A DNA stretch of 64,000 nt from Prosapia bicincta. Taxonomy: Eukaryota; Arthropoda; Insecta; Hemiptera; Cercopidae. How positions within the stretch are numbered: position 1 is the stretch's first letter; the number at the start of each line of letters is the position of its first letter. Of this stretch, positions 34,744 to 46,319 are shown in pieces. The stretch is from NCBI GenBank assembly GCA_036971475.1, contig JBAIZL010000006.1, positions 11,906,205 through 11,970,204 of the forward strand, written 5' to 3'. A program made the position numbers and the translations under genes. Below the pieces are notes generated by a model. That model was not told the origin of the DNA, did no database searches, and saw only the letters and a list, made by a program, of their open reading frames with translations.

Positions 34744-36703
34744 TTACATACAACTGTAATATCCTAATGTGAAAAACATTTTATAATTGAAAAAAAAAGA
34801 TAGGGCTAAATCTATTATTTGAAGATAGACAGCAGGTAATGTCTAATGTGTCAGCCATTTGAAAATCGTTTTCTCAAAAAACATTGAATAAAATTTCGTC
34901 TATAAAAGTTCTTGTTAGGTTTTAAGAAGTTAGGTATGAACCGTTCATGTACAAATTAAAATATACAAAAGTACTTGGAAGTAAAATTTCAGCAGGAAAA
35001 ATGAATAACTCAGATTTTATACTTGAAATTAAATATATTTCTCCATTATATTGAATGTCAGGAATAAAGCTTACTGCCAGCATAAATATCACTATGAGTA
35101 ATGCAATCTCTTGCTTCCCCTCCCCCTCCCCTGATCCTCGCTGCAATGCATTTTCAATTACTGCGTTAAATGCAACTGAGATCATGACAAAGTTGCAAAG
35201 CATCTGTCCAATGAAATGTGTTATAGCTTTAAATTTTTCTTATAATATTATATTAGGAATTCTTTCTATATTTTCCACTTAAGGTTTGTTTCACTCTTAT
35301 CATTGTTTCTACTACTTTTATGTTGCTTTGTTCATATTTCTGTCATAATACTTTATAGTTTTACTTTATCTTTGATTCTGTTTTTCTTTATTAAAGTGTA
35401 TATATTTGTATTACCATTTCTATTTATTTGTTATTAGGTTCTCAACTTAAAATAAAATACCTTCATCTATTATAACTCTTTTCCCATATTATTACAATCG
35501 GTGTTAATACTTGCACCTAACATGGATATTTTGAATTTTGTTTTATTTTTATAAATTTATTTTTGTGATCGAAAGTGTTTAATTCCTTCAGAAGACTCCA
35601 AATATGTTTAGGAAACTCCACCGTAACACAATATGAACCATATTTCTATCAAAATATTTAATTATCCAGTACAACTTTTTAAATGTGCCTCTTTTAACTT
35701 TACGTTGTACAAACATACCACATGTTTTAATATATTTTACTCAACCCGGTGGATTTTCCCCCAATTACAAAATGGTTTATACATAATTTAGGACACATGC
35801 TATAGTGACTTATCAGGAAAGGTAATTTAACAAATATCTGTAATACTTATTACACAAGAGCCACAAGAAAAACTGGCTGTAATCGTGCATGAACCGTTGC
35901 GCACTACAGGACGTATGTTTTTTGTTAGGACATGAAAAAAACATAAAATTAGAGCTATACAATTTTCATCAGACAATTGTTCCACTAAAAATAATCGAAT
36001 TAGATAGTTAAAACGAGAAGATAATTTATTCTTTAATCAAGATGATATTTTTGAAAATTCAGTTGAAAATTCTGATATCCTCCTTGCAGCTCTAAAGATT
36101 TATCGGAGTTTCTCATCTAGCTGGAATCTTATTACATTGTGGTACTGCTAATTGACACAATTGTTAAACGGAATAATATCTGGTACTTTGGGGTCATTAA
36201 GCTAGAAATAGATTACCGCGATTTAAAAAATATATTTTTTGGAAAATGAAGTGAAATATTTCACGTTAAAAGTGAAGAGCTCCTTAAAAACATCAAGGCC
36301 CAAACGGATTCTGGTATTGTAAGACAGCAATGGCAAAAACTAATACCCACTGGGCTACGACCAAAACTGTGAATATAATACAAAAAAGAACTCGCCATCA
36401 TTGACTTACATCAACTGTTTGAAGACCTTATGATTTTATACTCTACAAGCAAGCTTATTAACGGAATATATTATGAATTATCTTTTGCACAAGGGCAATG
36501 AATACACTCATTCAGAAAACTAGCTCTTGAAGTTTTTGCATTATGATAACAATATATGAATTATCAAAACGAATTCTCAAAACTAACTCCTAACTGAACA
36601 GCCTTCTTTTATCAAGGTAGCTCTTTATGAACAAAATGCATAAATAAAAGTTGATAACCAGATAAAATGCACGAAATTGTTTATATTTAACTAGGTTACC
36701 GAA

Positions 36704-36707
<4 letters not shown>
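30856..36707. other. Long AT-rich stretch, no gene recognised
   Basis: Holds a (CA)n(TA)n microsatellite at 33332-33420 and a (TG)n(TA)n at 34703-34744. Overlapping frames on both strands at 34922-35282 lie in a GC-richer patch (CCCCTCCCCCTCCCCTG) and have no known domain. Frames at 31326, 32728 and 32925 are AT-driven. Nothing else is seen. Confidence 0.45.

Positions 36708-36708
<1 letters not shown>

Positions 36709-36750
<42 letters not shown>
36709..36750. repeat. (TA)n microsatellite
   Basis: TA run at the left border of the palindrome that follows. Confidence 0.95.
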
Positions 36751-36754
<4 letters not shown>

Positions 36755-37128
36755 AGATTAAATAATATACACTAATTACAGGAATAATTTATTGAATAAT
36801 ACATTTAAAACTTTTCGTTGGTTGACATTACAAACATCCTCAGGAATTACAATACTAAGAATGACAAAAGAACTGTTTAACAAATATGAAGTTACAAGAT
36901 AAAGCATTACACAGTTGCCAAATCTATTACAATATTGCCAAACCTATTCTTATAAATTTGGCAACCGTGTAATGCTTTATCTAGTAACTTCATATTTGTT
37001 AGACAGTTCTTTTGTCACTCTTAGTATTGTAATTCCTAAAGATGTTGGTAATGTCAACCAACGAAAAGCTTTAAATGTATTATTCAATAAATTATTACTG
37101 TAATTAGTGTATATTATTTAATCTTAAA
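36751..37128. repeat. Palindrome of two head-to-head Penelope-like 3' regions
   Basis: Left arm 36751-36925 (minus) and right arm 36955-37128 (plus) are inverted copies of the 3' region found after the endonuclease at 14183-14608. Each arm runs from ATTTGGCAAC through TAATGCTTTATCTAGTA, TTAGACAGTTCTTTTGTCA, TGTTGGTAATGT, CCAACGAAAAGCTTTAAA to GATTAAATAATATAC at the outer edge. Both outer edges meet (TA)n. In the right arm the first box reads CTAAAGA and in the left CTGAGGA, so they have decayed separately. No coding sequence is between the arms. Confidence 0.85.
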
Positions 37129-37150
37129 AATAATTCTAACAGGAAAACAT

Positions 37151-37153
<3 letters not shown>

Positions 37154-37187
<34 letters not shown>
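37154..37187. repeat. (TA)n microsatellite
   Basis: TA run to the right of the palindrome, after the shared ATTCTAACAGGAAAACATAT. Confidence 0.93.
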
Positions 37188-40138
37188 ATTGTATATTTCC
37201 TTTCGGCAAACAACGTAAAAGATTTGCACTTACCTATTATTTAAAAAAAAAATTGCAACCAAAATCCTGTTTTGTAAAGGGAAATGTGAAATCATTAGTT
37301 TTCTTTGAAATGCTGTTGCTCACTTCAAACCGCGGTGATACTGATTTAAAAACGGGAAAATTGGTACACGGAGGTTTGCTCCAGATCCACAATAAAATAG
37401 ACACCCTAGCAAGTAAGTATATTTTTCTCTATATTTAACATATAAGCATAAAATCATTTCCATTCCAAACTAACTTCATATAATAAAGAACAAATAAATA
37501 ATTCCTCTAACCTTAGCTTGAAATTCTCGTGGTTGTAAGTCCGAAAGTCTATTTTCCTATTTGCCTAGACAAGCCTCTTACAGTCTTTCGAGTAACGATT
37601 GCACTGTTTACTCTCTCTTCCAAATGAATTCCTTAAATGTCATCAACATCGTTTAGGAAAGCCAGATGTTCTAGGACTTCATCATTATCTTAGCATTTGA
37701 TGACCTCTCGATCATCACTTTAATGACTTTTTGTGTCTTGCAATATCAACATCATTGTCTATATTTCCTTGTACACAACTATTACAAAAAATAGCCGTTT
37801 CGAAAATTGTCCAGCTGGCCTATGAACATCACACTCATCTCGTTTCACTCGAAACAGTGCCTTATTAATTATCTCTTCTTTTTATATCCGTGTTAAAATA
37901 AATATGTACTAAAATATTTTTTAATATTTACACAAGTTAAATCAGTATTTATTTTACAATTATATCGGTGTATACAATTACGAAAAATTACAATTACAAA
38001 TACTAAAAACCTAAACTACAAATTACTAACTACGAAATTCAAATAGCAAAAGGTGGCACACTGATAATTAATCCGAGATATTAGAAATATCAGAGGTGTC
38101 ATGCGGACGAATTTTCCGTTGTACGAATCACTGTTCAACAGAAGCTAAATAACAATTTGTAAAATAAATATTTTGCCTCGAAAGGGCCTCGGGAATTACA
38201 GGGATTTTGGGATAGCCCATTTTTAGAAACTCGGAGGAAAATTCCGCGACGCCACCTTTGACGGGTTAAGACACGAATAAGAGCTGTTTTGTCTGGGTTT
38301 TCCCTAAATTTCTTCAACAAGAAACGGAAGATACATTTAGTTTTTGCCGAGACATCATTTGTAATATTAACAGACATTTTGGTAAACAAATAGTGCAAGA
38401 GAAACCTCTTCTTATTAACTAATAATATTAGATTATACTAATCCCTAGTGTGATTTTATTTAATTCAAGCGAATGCTAAATCATAAACATTTAAAAGATA
38501 TGAGCGTCACAGAGTTTAGACTAGTTACAAAACTTAGATTGATAACAATAAGTTCATATAAGGTAGGCCAAATGGTTAAGTCCTGATTTGTATCCAACAA
38601 GTAATTGTTCCATTGGCCTATTTAAGGGTAGTATTAAATGAGTATCTTTTAAGGAGTGTATATACAAACACTCCTCATTATTTTAGTTATAATAAAATAT
38701 GTTATATGTTAATATATCTTACTAGATCTGCCACCTATTATACCTTTAGAGATAAAAATCATCTTTGATAATCAGATATGAAGTCTGTCTTTTTATTTAC
38801 ATCAACAAGGGGTGTAATTAAAGTTAAACGATTATTAAAAACTAGGATCCTATGACATTTATAACTAGTGTGGTAAATCTAATTTTAATCTTTAATACTC
38901 TTTGTTTCCAAACACATAGTTTTGTATTACGTGACCAATATTCAGCCCAGGATTTACAATTTATGATTAGAATATGTTGCTATTTACGGTTTAATATTTA
39001 CGAATAACATTGGTAGAAAAGATGGTTCTAGCGTTGAACCACACATTTCTATCCTCAGTTTCGAAAATCATATTTACTATCTTTTGAATAAAAAGAGTAT
39101 AATTTTTAAAAAGTAACTTATTATTAGGAATTACATGTTATATATTGGTATTATTATCTCCAAATACATTTGATCCCAAAATAAACTCTATTACTTTATT
39201 GTGAATATTTGTCTTTACAGTAGGTAGTATCCGGTCACAAAAACTACCCTCAAATAAAGTACGTCCACACTAATATGCGGCAACAATCAAAAGTCGGCTC
39301 AGCAGATCGAGAAGACAACTACAGTAAGTACTATTAATTGTGGCGTATGCGGTATATTAGGACTATTTTAATTGGTATTATTAAATCGTTAAATAATTCG
39401 ATAAAATTTCATTGTATATCATTTTATCCAAGCTACATGATAAACAATGGCTCTCCGTGTTCATAAATACCAACAATGTTTTCATGTATTACTTGTTTAG
39501 GAAGGACAAAACATATGCGAGGCATAACCGTCCGGCCTGAACTAAGCTTTTAAACACACATACAAAACCTTTTAATCCCAGTGTTTGTGTTCCAAACCTT
39601 TAACAAACTCAATAGTATAAAGGGTTTCTCAATTGAATATAAATATACAGACAAATGGTTCGATAAAAACCATTGAGGTCCTACATGCGTCCTACATGAG
39701 GGGATTGAAAAAAATTATCAATTGATGAAGTCTTTATTTTATATATGGTGTAGTACAGTAAAAATATAGAGTTTAGGTAGTAGAACAAATATAATAAATA
39801 GCCAATGGAATAAAGACAGTTGTTAGTTGGATTCAAAACCTTTTTTATCACAAATAATAATAGGGACTATATAACTATTACTGTCATGCAAAATGCATGT
39901 CAGTTAAGTTTATGTTCTGTTTACCAAAGTATTGAAGGATATGTGAGATACTAACTTGAACGTTTATATCCCACAACACTAGCAACGTATTGTCTACAGC
40001 TCTAAATCGGCATCGTGTGTCTTAGAACTGTACCCATTATGACCCACGTTTCCACCGTGATTCGGAGACTGTAGCTTGAAGCTAAATTCTCTGGAGAAAA
40101 ACCAACCTCTGCGTTTTTAAACACCAATTAGCAGATTT
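37188..40138. other. AT-rich non-coding stretch
   Basis: No gene is supported. A 61-codon plus frame (37253-37438) ends in a donor-like GTAAGTAT near 37414 but lacks an acceptor and a known domain. A minus frame at 38135-38398 (87 codons) lies in a slightly GC-richer patch and is not recognised. Confidence 0.4.
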
Positions 40139-40281
40139 GAAAGAACCCCAATACCACAAAAATAATAAAAAATAACAAATAAGATAAGTTACTTAAGATT
40201 AAACCATACTGTAGGTTTTAATCTTAGGTACTTTGTTTTATATTTTATTTTTCATTATTTGTGTGGTATTGGGGTTCTTTC
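40139..40281. repeat. Palindrome of subfamily 2 Penelope-like ends
   Basis: Left arm 40139-40205 and right arm 40214-40281 are inverted copies around 8 bases. The outer ends read GAAAGAACCCCAATACCAC and GTGGTATTGGGGTTCTTTCC. The same two words frame the segment at 11470-11700. There is no (TA)n immediately beside it; the nearest is 300 bases to the right. Confidence 0.75.
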
Positions 40282-40584
40282 CAATATTTTCATTGTAATT
40301 AATTAGTTTATTTATGGGCACAGGTGGTTGATTGATACGGAATAATCAAATTTAAATTGCTTTTAAAAATAATTACAAAATCTAAAACCATAAATATCTC
40401 AATAATTATCACCCACTCAGATGTTTTTTTTTTAATATCGTATCCAGATGGTCACAATTAAAACATAATAAGATCTTTCACATAATTTCCGAATCTTAAT
40501 TTTAAGTTGTTATATGTCTGTTTTGCCCCTTTAAATTAACTGTACGTTTTGCAAATTTTTCAATTATTTTTAATAGGTCGGATT

Positions 40585-40585
<1 letters not shown>

Positions 40586-40681
<96 letters not shown>

Positions 40682-40740
40682 ATGTACAAGTATTCTATCA
40701 TTATTAAAATAAGTTTAATCCTCCATTATATATATATATA

Positions 40741-40795
<55 letters not shown>

Positions 40796-40870
40796 ATATG
40801 TGTGCGTGTGTTTGTGTGTGTTATGTACAAGTATTCTATCATTATTAAAATCAGTTTTATTCCTCCATTG
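40586..40870. repeat. Microsatellite block with a duplicated 55-base flank
   Basis: (TA)n at 40586-40643 passes into (TG)n to 40675; then TTATGTACAAGTATTCTATC and CATTATTAAAATAAGTTTA; then a second (TA)n (40727-40792) passing into (TG)n; then the same flank again from 40821. The unit of (TA)n(TG)n plus unique flank is present twice. Confidence 0.9.
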
Positions 40871-42615
40871 AGTTTCAAACCCATTTTTCGAGCTTGTAGT
40901 GGATGGCACACTATGTTTCTACAGTTTTGTTAAAAAAATAATTTATTATTTAGACTAAATAATTAGTTTTATATTGGAGAAAACCTTTTATTCAAAGGCG
41001 CAAGGTATGCAGTATAATTGTTGTCCATTTGAGTCTAAAATTAGAGGTAACATATGATTTCGTAAAACAGCTGATTCTATATTATAGTTTATGCTGGTGG
41101 AATAGCATAAGGTGTTGTTGCTTTATTTATATTATCTGTAATTATTTAATAAATATAAAATAAATTTGTCTGTGTTCTTTAAGTAGGAATTGACCTAAGA
41201 AATATGTTTGTTGCTATTATTATATTAAGTGTGAATTGTTGTCATTTAATAACATAAGACAATTTCTCCGCATAAACAAATAACTGATTTGCGTTGTAAT
41301 TATATCCTTTTCTTTGCTGGAACAATGCTTAGCATAGTGTTCCTTGAAAGATTAATTACAAAGTTCATGCCAGTATATGTAATAAATGGCTTCTAACCTT
41401 TAATTGAGAAAGTTATTAAGGTACAATGAGTTGAGAACCTTCCTTGATTTACTCATTTATTATTCAGTTCCTTCCGGGAAAGTTAATGAATCTTAAAACC
41501 GCCCATGTGTATTGTATAAACTTTATATATCGTTTACTAGTGGCAAATGTGTAACAAAATAGGTTACGAGTTTAGAAAATACGGATTTTGTTTATTTCCA
41601 ATACACCTTTATAACTTTAAAATATAAATAATGCTTTTTAAATTAGAAAATATATTGGTTTACTTACTGAATTAACATTAGACTAAACATATTAAGAAGA
41701 GCTTCCATTAAATTTACTTATTATAAGTCACTGATTTTACTACTCAATATCTTTACTAAAAATTAGAGGAAACGAACGAAATTAATATTATAATTTACAT
41801 ATTTTATTATTCCTCTAAATGCTTCATAATCTCTTAATATCTCATTATATATTGATCTATCTGGTAGAAATTTTCAACCGTTAATGATATAATTTTTATA
41901 CATCCCCTTAAGTTCGAATTTAATGTTATATACTTTTCGAAGATGATACTCGACATTAATAAAGTTTCAAAATTATTATTTAAAATCTCCTATTACTTTG
42001 TCACTTATATTGTGATTATGTCATAGGTATATACATATTTATAATAATTGTAATTATTTAGTAAAATTATTATTATTATTATTTAGTCAAATAAAACTAT
42101 TCCTTGTCGTTATAAGTAGGGATTGACTAACTTTTTTTATTACTTCTTTTAATTATCTTAGTGTATCATAAGAGGTATCATAAAAATAGAAAAATTCGAA
42201 ATGATTGGCACGTTCGTTATCTAAATGGGAAAGTTTTTATTTAACTAGTATTTATATTTAAAGTTAATAACAATTAATTTTTTTAGGCTAAATTATGCTT
42301 TTTTAAACACTCAAACATTTTAATAAAATCATGGTAATGCTTTTATTGTGGATAGGTTTTTTTCTAGGCCAACAAATTGTTTGGTCAATTACGCTTATAA
42401 TAACAAAATATACGTTTATATTATTATTAAATATTGCTATCGATTTTATGACATGATTATTTTCGTGTGTGCAGATATAATACAAGTAGCCACACTGATT
42501 GAAATATTTATTAGCGTACAAACCATGTGAATCATTGTTGCACACGCATACTATTATGTATTTTGTCATTTCTCGTATGCGCTATTTCGTTTGCTATAAC
42601 ATCTATATCGAGATA
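40871..42615. other. AT-rich non-coding stretch
   Basis: Nothing recognised. Frames around 42303-42569 on both strands are AT-driven. Confidence 0.45.
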
Positions 42616-43466
42616 AAGTTAACTCTCGATTATCCGTGGGCGGATTAACCGGTTTGCAGATTATCCGGGGTCTGCCATTTTTTCACAAAGATCCAATTTT
42701 TATTCCAATCATATTCATGTGTTTATATTTCAAAACGGTGAATTACGACGTAAATACATATAAGGCTTAATAAAAGTTAAGATGAAGGGAAAACATATGT
42801 AAATATGTACGTATTAATTTTTACATTGAAAAGGAAGCGTCCCGACGCGGGCCAGCGAAATAAAAGGTGTGAGCAAGGTGGCTATTAACACGTTCAGCAT
42901 GTATTTATTTATCTGATAGGCAAGGTCTTAGAAGAAAGTGAAGATGACGATACAGAAGATGAGGAGGCTAAGATCAGCCATGACACTTCGTTGCGGTCCG
43001 TCGATGCCTTATTCAGTACGTAGAGGAGCAAGACGACACTTCACTGTGTGACAAAATGGTTCTCAAGAAACTTAGACCGCACATTAAAGCTAAATCAATG
43101 CTCACGAAAAAACAGACGAAACTGACAGATTTTTTTGTTAAAAAGTGAGAGTATTATATGTAAAGGAAATTACATATGTATATACATACTTACTTTTTAT
43201 GTACATATATATGTACAGACATATAAATGTACATATTATAATCCGTCAAATATATCGACTTTTTAAATTATTTTTCTGTATTTATTTTGTCCTTTGAAGA
43301 TTATTTGTGAATTGCATTAACAGGGGTCATTATGTGTGTAACTAATGATATAATAATCGATTATCGATCGTTTTGCATATTGTTTGTTCATATCGGATCA
43401 TCCGGGGAATTCGGTTATCCGGCGTTGTCGAGCCACAATATTCTACGAATAATCGGGAGTTTAATG
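42616..43466 (+). mobile_element. pogo/Tigger-like DNA transposon, internally deleted
   Basis: Terminal inverted repeats: AAGTTAACTCTCGATTATCC on the left, and on the minus strand CATTAAACTCCCGATTATTC on the right, about 15 of 20 matching. A second pair follows inside: CAGATTATCCGGGG on the left and CGGATGATCC / GGATAACCG on the right. TA stands just before the left end, the target preferred by Tc1/mariner/pogo elements; the right-hand TA is not clear. Inside is only the C-terminal end of a transposase (42919-43148). The total of 851 bases is far shorter than an autonomous element of this group, so it is a deletion derivative. Confidence 0.75.
42919..43148 (+). pseudogene. C-terminal remnant of a pogo-type transposase
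   Basis: One frame gives GKVLEESEDDDTEDEEAKIS and LRSVDALFS, then stops. A frameshift near 43015 leads to YVEEQDDTSLCDKMVLKKLR and, just before the stop, KKQTKLTDFFVKK. An acidic stretch, a helix with EEQDD and a final Q-x2-L/I-x-DFF motif are typical of the tail of Tigger/jerky-type proteins, where the last motif resembles a PCNA-binding box. The DNA-binding and DDE domains are absent. Confidence 0.72.
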
Positions 43467-44703
43467 ATTCTATAATGAGATGTGTACATTAAGAATAAAG
43501 AGGATACACGTGACCAAACAACACCTATACAAAGACATAAATCAAAATTATTGAAAGACCAAGTATGCAAGTGCCAAAGAGCTGCTACGTTACATAATAA
43601 ATTTTTTCACTATTATTTACTCATTAAATATATTTCTTCTTGACAAGGTTAACTTCTAGAGAAGACTCATGTGCACACCCTTGGTTTGAGCCCCATACTG
43701 GAAATTGCAGGAAGTAGTGTATCACCTATTTCTTGATTTTAGAAAATAAAAAAACTAAAAGCTATTACAGTATTTGGTATATGTAGTAGACACTACAATT
43801 AGTTTATTAGAAAGCACCTAAACCCTCACTTCTGACTAAATAATAACCTATTTTCTATACTAAATCCTAAAACATTATGGGACTAAACGGTTTACCAATT
43901 ATTGTTAAGCACTATTAGAGAAATTGTACTTTTCTTGAGACTACGTGTCTGTATTTAGTTTAACCTGGATCAGACAATAAAATATAATTTATTTTTGGGA
44001 AACTATCAAGCCCATGATCTTTGTCCGTAATTTTATCGAGACTTTTCTCTCCCCATTAAGGCTTACCTTGCTGTCACTAAATTTATGATGAAAACTAAAT
44101 AATCTTTAGTTTTCTAAACCGAGAAAAGAGGTTTCTTGAATATTACTAACAAAGAGTACTCCTTTATTCCAGCTCCTTTACTCCAAAAAGAGCAGCCCTA
44201 TGAGTTTATTAAATGTGGAAATTAAACAAATATATGTATCTGATGCTAGTGCCACACTCTAGACTCTTCAACAATCAGATATAGGCATCGATAAACATAA
44301 AATCCTATGTCTTCCCATCCGTCACCAATAAATACAAATGAAATGGCCTTCCTTAGGCCATGACGTCACAACAAAATTATAGATATTTTGAATGTAAGTT
44401 TAGAAATAAATAAATGGAAACATATTAAATATAAGATATGTCTGCCTATTCTTCTTTCAATTACACATCATTTGCTGAATTATTATACTTTGACAATATA
44501 AAATGAGTACCATTCTGATATCGTGATTTTGTGTTTATTGTTAAGGGATAGTTGCTCTCTATTACGCACAATATAGTTTTGATAGCCTCACCCAAATTAA
44601 ATATATAAAATATGTTTTATAAAACACAAGAAAATAGAGAATATATATTCAAATTATGTGACTATACTTTGTAGGTCATGAATTGCTAACATAAACTATA
44701 ATC

Positions 44704-44704
<1 letters not shown>
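43467..44704. other. AT-rich non-coding stretch
   Basis: No gene recognised. GGTTTGAGCCCC near 43683 resembles a pol III B-box without a convincing A-box. Confidence 0.4.

Positions 44705-44774
<70 letters not shown>
44705..44774. repeat. (TA)n microsatellite
   Basis: TA run, first of three that alternate with PLE-like ends between 44705 and 45092. Confidence 0.95.
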
Positions 44775-44777
<3 letters not shown>

Positions 44778-44856
44778 CAATATGTTTCTTGGCGTTTCGT
44801 TGGCTAACAGTACCAACGACATCAGGAATATTAAACAATTCCATCAGGGAGGTTAA

Positions 44857-44860
<4 letters not shown>
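44775..44860 (-). repeat. Penelope-like end, subfamily 1, between (TA)n tracts
   Basis: Begins GCAATATGTTTCTTGGCG, then on the plus strand TTTCGTTGGCTAACAGTACC, AACGACATCAGGAATATT. On the minus strand this is CCTGATG, GTTGGTACTGTTAGCCAAC, GAAAC. The lead GCAATATGTTTCTT resembles the lead of the hairpin family at 152-177. Confidence 0.7.

Positions 44861-44919
<59 letters not shown>
44861..44919. repeat. (TA)n microsatellite
   Basis: TA run between a PLE-like end and the hairpin family copy. Confidence 0.95.
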
Positions 44920-44923
<4 letters not shown>

Positions 44924-45040
44924 AACAAAAGCCTAAATACAAATACAAGAATTATAATTGAATTTACAATTCAATTGAAAACATTTCTTGTATTTGTATT
45001 TAGACTTTTGTTCTTTAATAATACACAAGAAAACATACTG

Positions 45041-45043
<3 letters not shown>
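44920..45043. repeat. Hairpin-forming repeat, second copy of the family at 152-261
   Basis: Arms start AAAGAACAAAAGCCTAAATA and end TTTAGACTTTTGTTCTTT, with inner complementary TTGAATT/AATTCAA around TAC. It is followed by AATACACAAGAAAACATA and CTGCGA, the reverse complement of the lead of the first copy. Both copies lie between (TA)n tracts. Confidence 0.75.

Positions 45044-45092
<49 letters not shown>
45044..45092. repeat. (TA)n microsatellite
   Basis: TA run closing the block. Confidence 0.95.
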
Positions 45093-45093
<1 letters not shown>

Positions 45094-45320
45094 TTAAATT
45101 ATTTGGAGATTTTTGTAGTAAATTATGAAAAAAACTTAGTAATTATACGAAAATTCGTTAAATTGTGAAAACGTATGATTATGCTACTCATATAAGATTA
45201 ATAACTAGCGATATCTGTAAAACTATAAAATATATGCGTGGAAAATATTAAGTCCTGGTTTTAATGCTACAAGGTGTTTTGCACATACTAACATCTAAAA
45301 GTAAAATATCTCTTTGCACT

Positions 45321-46319
45321 ATTCCACAACGTAAACAACAGAATATAAAAAAAAACCCCAAGAATTTGAAAAGTTTTAATTATTGATCTTTTATTAAATA
45401 AATTAAAACCCTAATTAAACAAATAAAAAAATTTTAAAGATTTTTATCTCCTTGACAAAATTGGAATATCCTATCCATATAAAAATCCCATTGATTTAGG
45501 CTAGATATAAAATGTATGAGTTGTATGGGGAAAAACTTCCGTAGCAAACTAAAACTACTAAAAGTCATTAGAATAAACATTAATTTATCCAGGCTGGAAA
45601 TTTAGAAGCAATGTTATTACAAAATGAAAAAAAAGTTAACTTTAATAATCACAGTTCTGAAAGAAAGTTATATTTCAGTGCCTTAGAGTGCTGCGTATGA
45701 CAGGAAGGGAAGCTTTATACTGTAACAATAGAAACCGAAAAATAATTTTCCGACAAGGAAACACATCATTAAGTTTATAACACAATACTTTAATTTGAAA
45801 AATGTACCAAGTGTATATTCCTTCCTTGATACCGACAGCTGTAAAATGCCGTCCCCACCACATGATAAATATATCCAACGAAAGAAAGTAATTAGTAAAA
45901 CCAAGATATAACTAAAAGAGAGATCGGTCTATGAATTTTTTTTTCAAAAAAAAACTCTTAGTATAAACATTATAAAAAGATTAACACTAAAACCTCTCCA
46001 TATTAAATATCTTGTATTATTTCCTTCTTAAACTACCAACACAATAAGTCATTTAAAAAAAAATACTCTTTTCGGTACGTGGGTTACGTATTAAGTTAAC
46101 CACAAAAAATGACAACAAATAAAAATAAATTTAACTATGAAGTAAAGTATTTGTATATATTGTGTACCTAAACAGAGAAAATGTAGTCTTACCCAAGTTT
46201 ATTAGCCTGGATTATGACAAACAATTGTTTGTTTAAATTTAAAGAATTAATTGTGAACAACCGAATTTATTTCTAATAAATTATTCATTTATATTATAAA
46301 AATGTATTCAAAGCATATA
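45321..46319. repeat. 1.0 kb direct repeat, copy 1
   Basis: Near-identical to 48338-49337 (a few per cent substitutions and 1-2 base indels in A runs). Shared edges are ATTCCACAACGTAAACAACA and ATTCAAAGCATATA. No terminal inverted repeats or flanking target duplication are evident. Two overlapping minus-strand frames (45675-45878, 67 codons; 45683-45904, 73 codons) are conserved in length in both copies, but no domain is recognised and the flanks are AT-driven. It may be a segmental duplication or an uncharacterised repeat family. Confidence 0.9.

Noticed and set aside
34922..35282. Overlapping frames on both strands in a GC-richer patch
   Set aside because: No domain, no splice context, and openness on both strands is explained by local composition.
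37253..37438. 61-codon frame ending at a GTAAGTAT donor-like site
   Set aside because: No acceptor or start context and no recognisable protein; donor words are common by chance.
38135..38398. 87-codon minus-strand frame with a basic, exon-like composition
   Set aside because: No family recognised, no splice sites in phase; left as unassigned.
43675..43700. GGTTTGAGCCCC as a pol III B-box
   Set aside because: No A-box at the right distance and no tRNA-like folding.
45675..45904. Overlapping minus frames conserved in the 1.0 kb duplication as a real gene pair
   Set aside because: The copies are so similar that shared openness is expected; there is no domain or start evidence.
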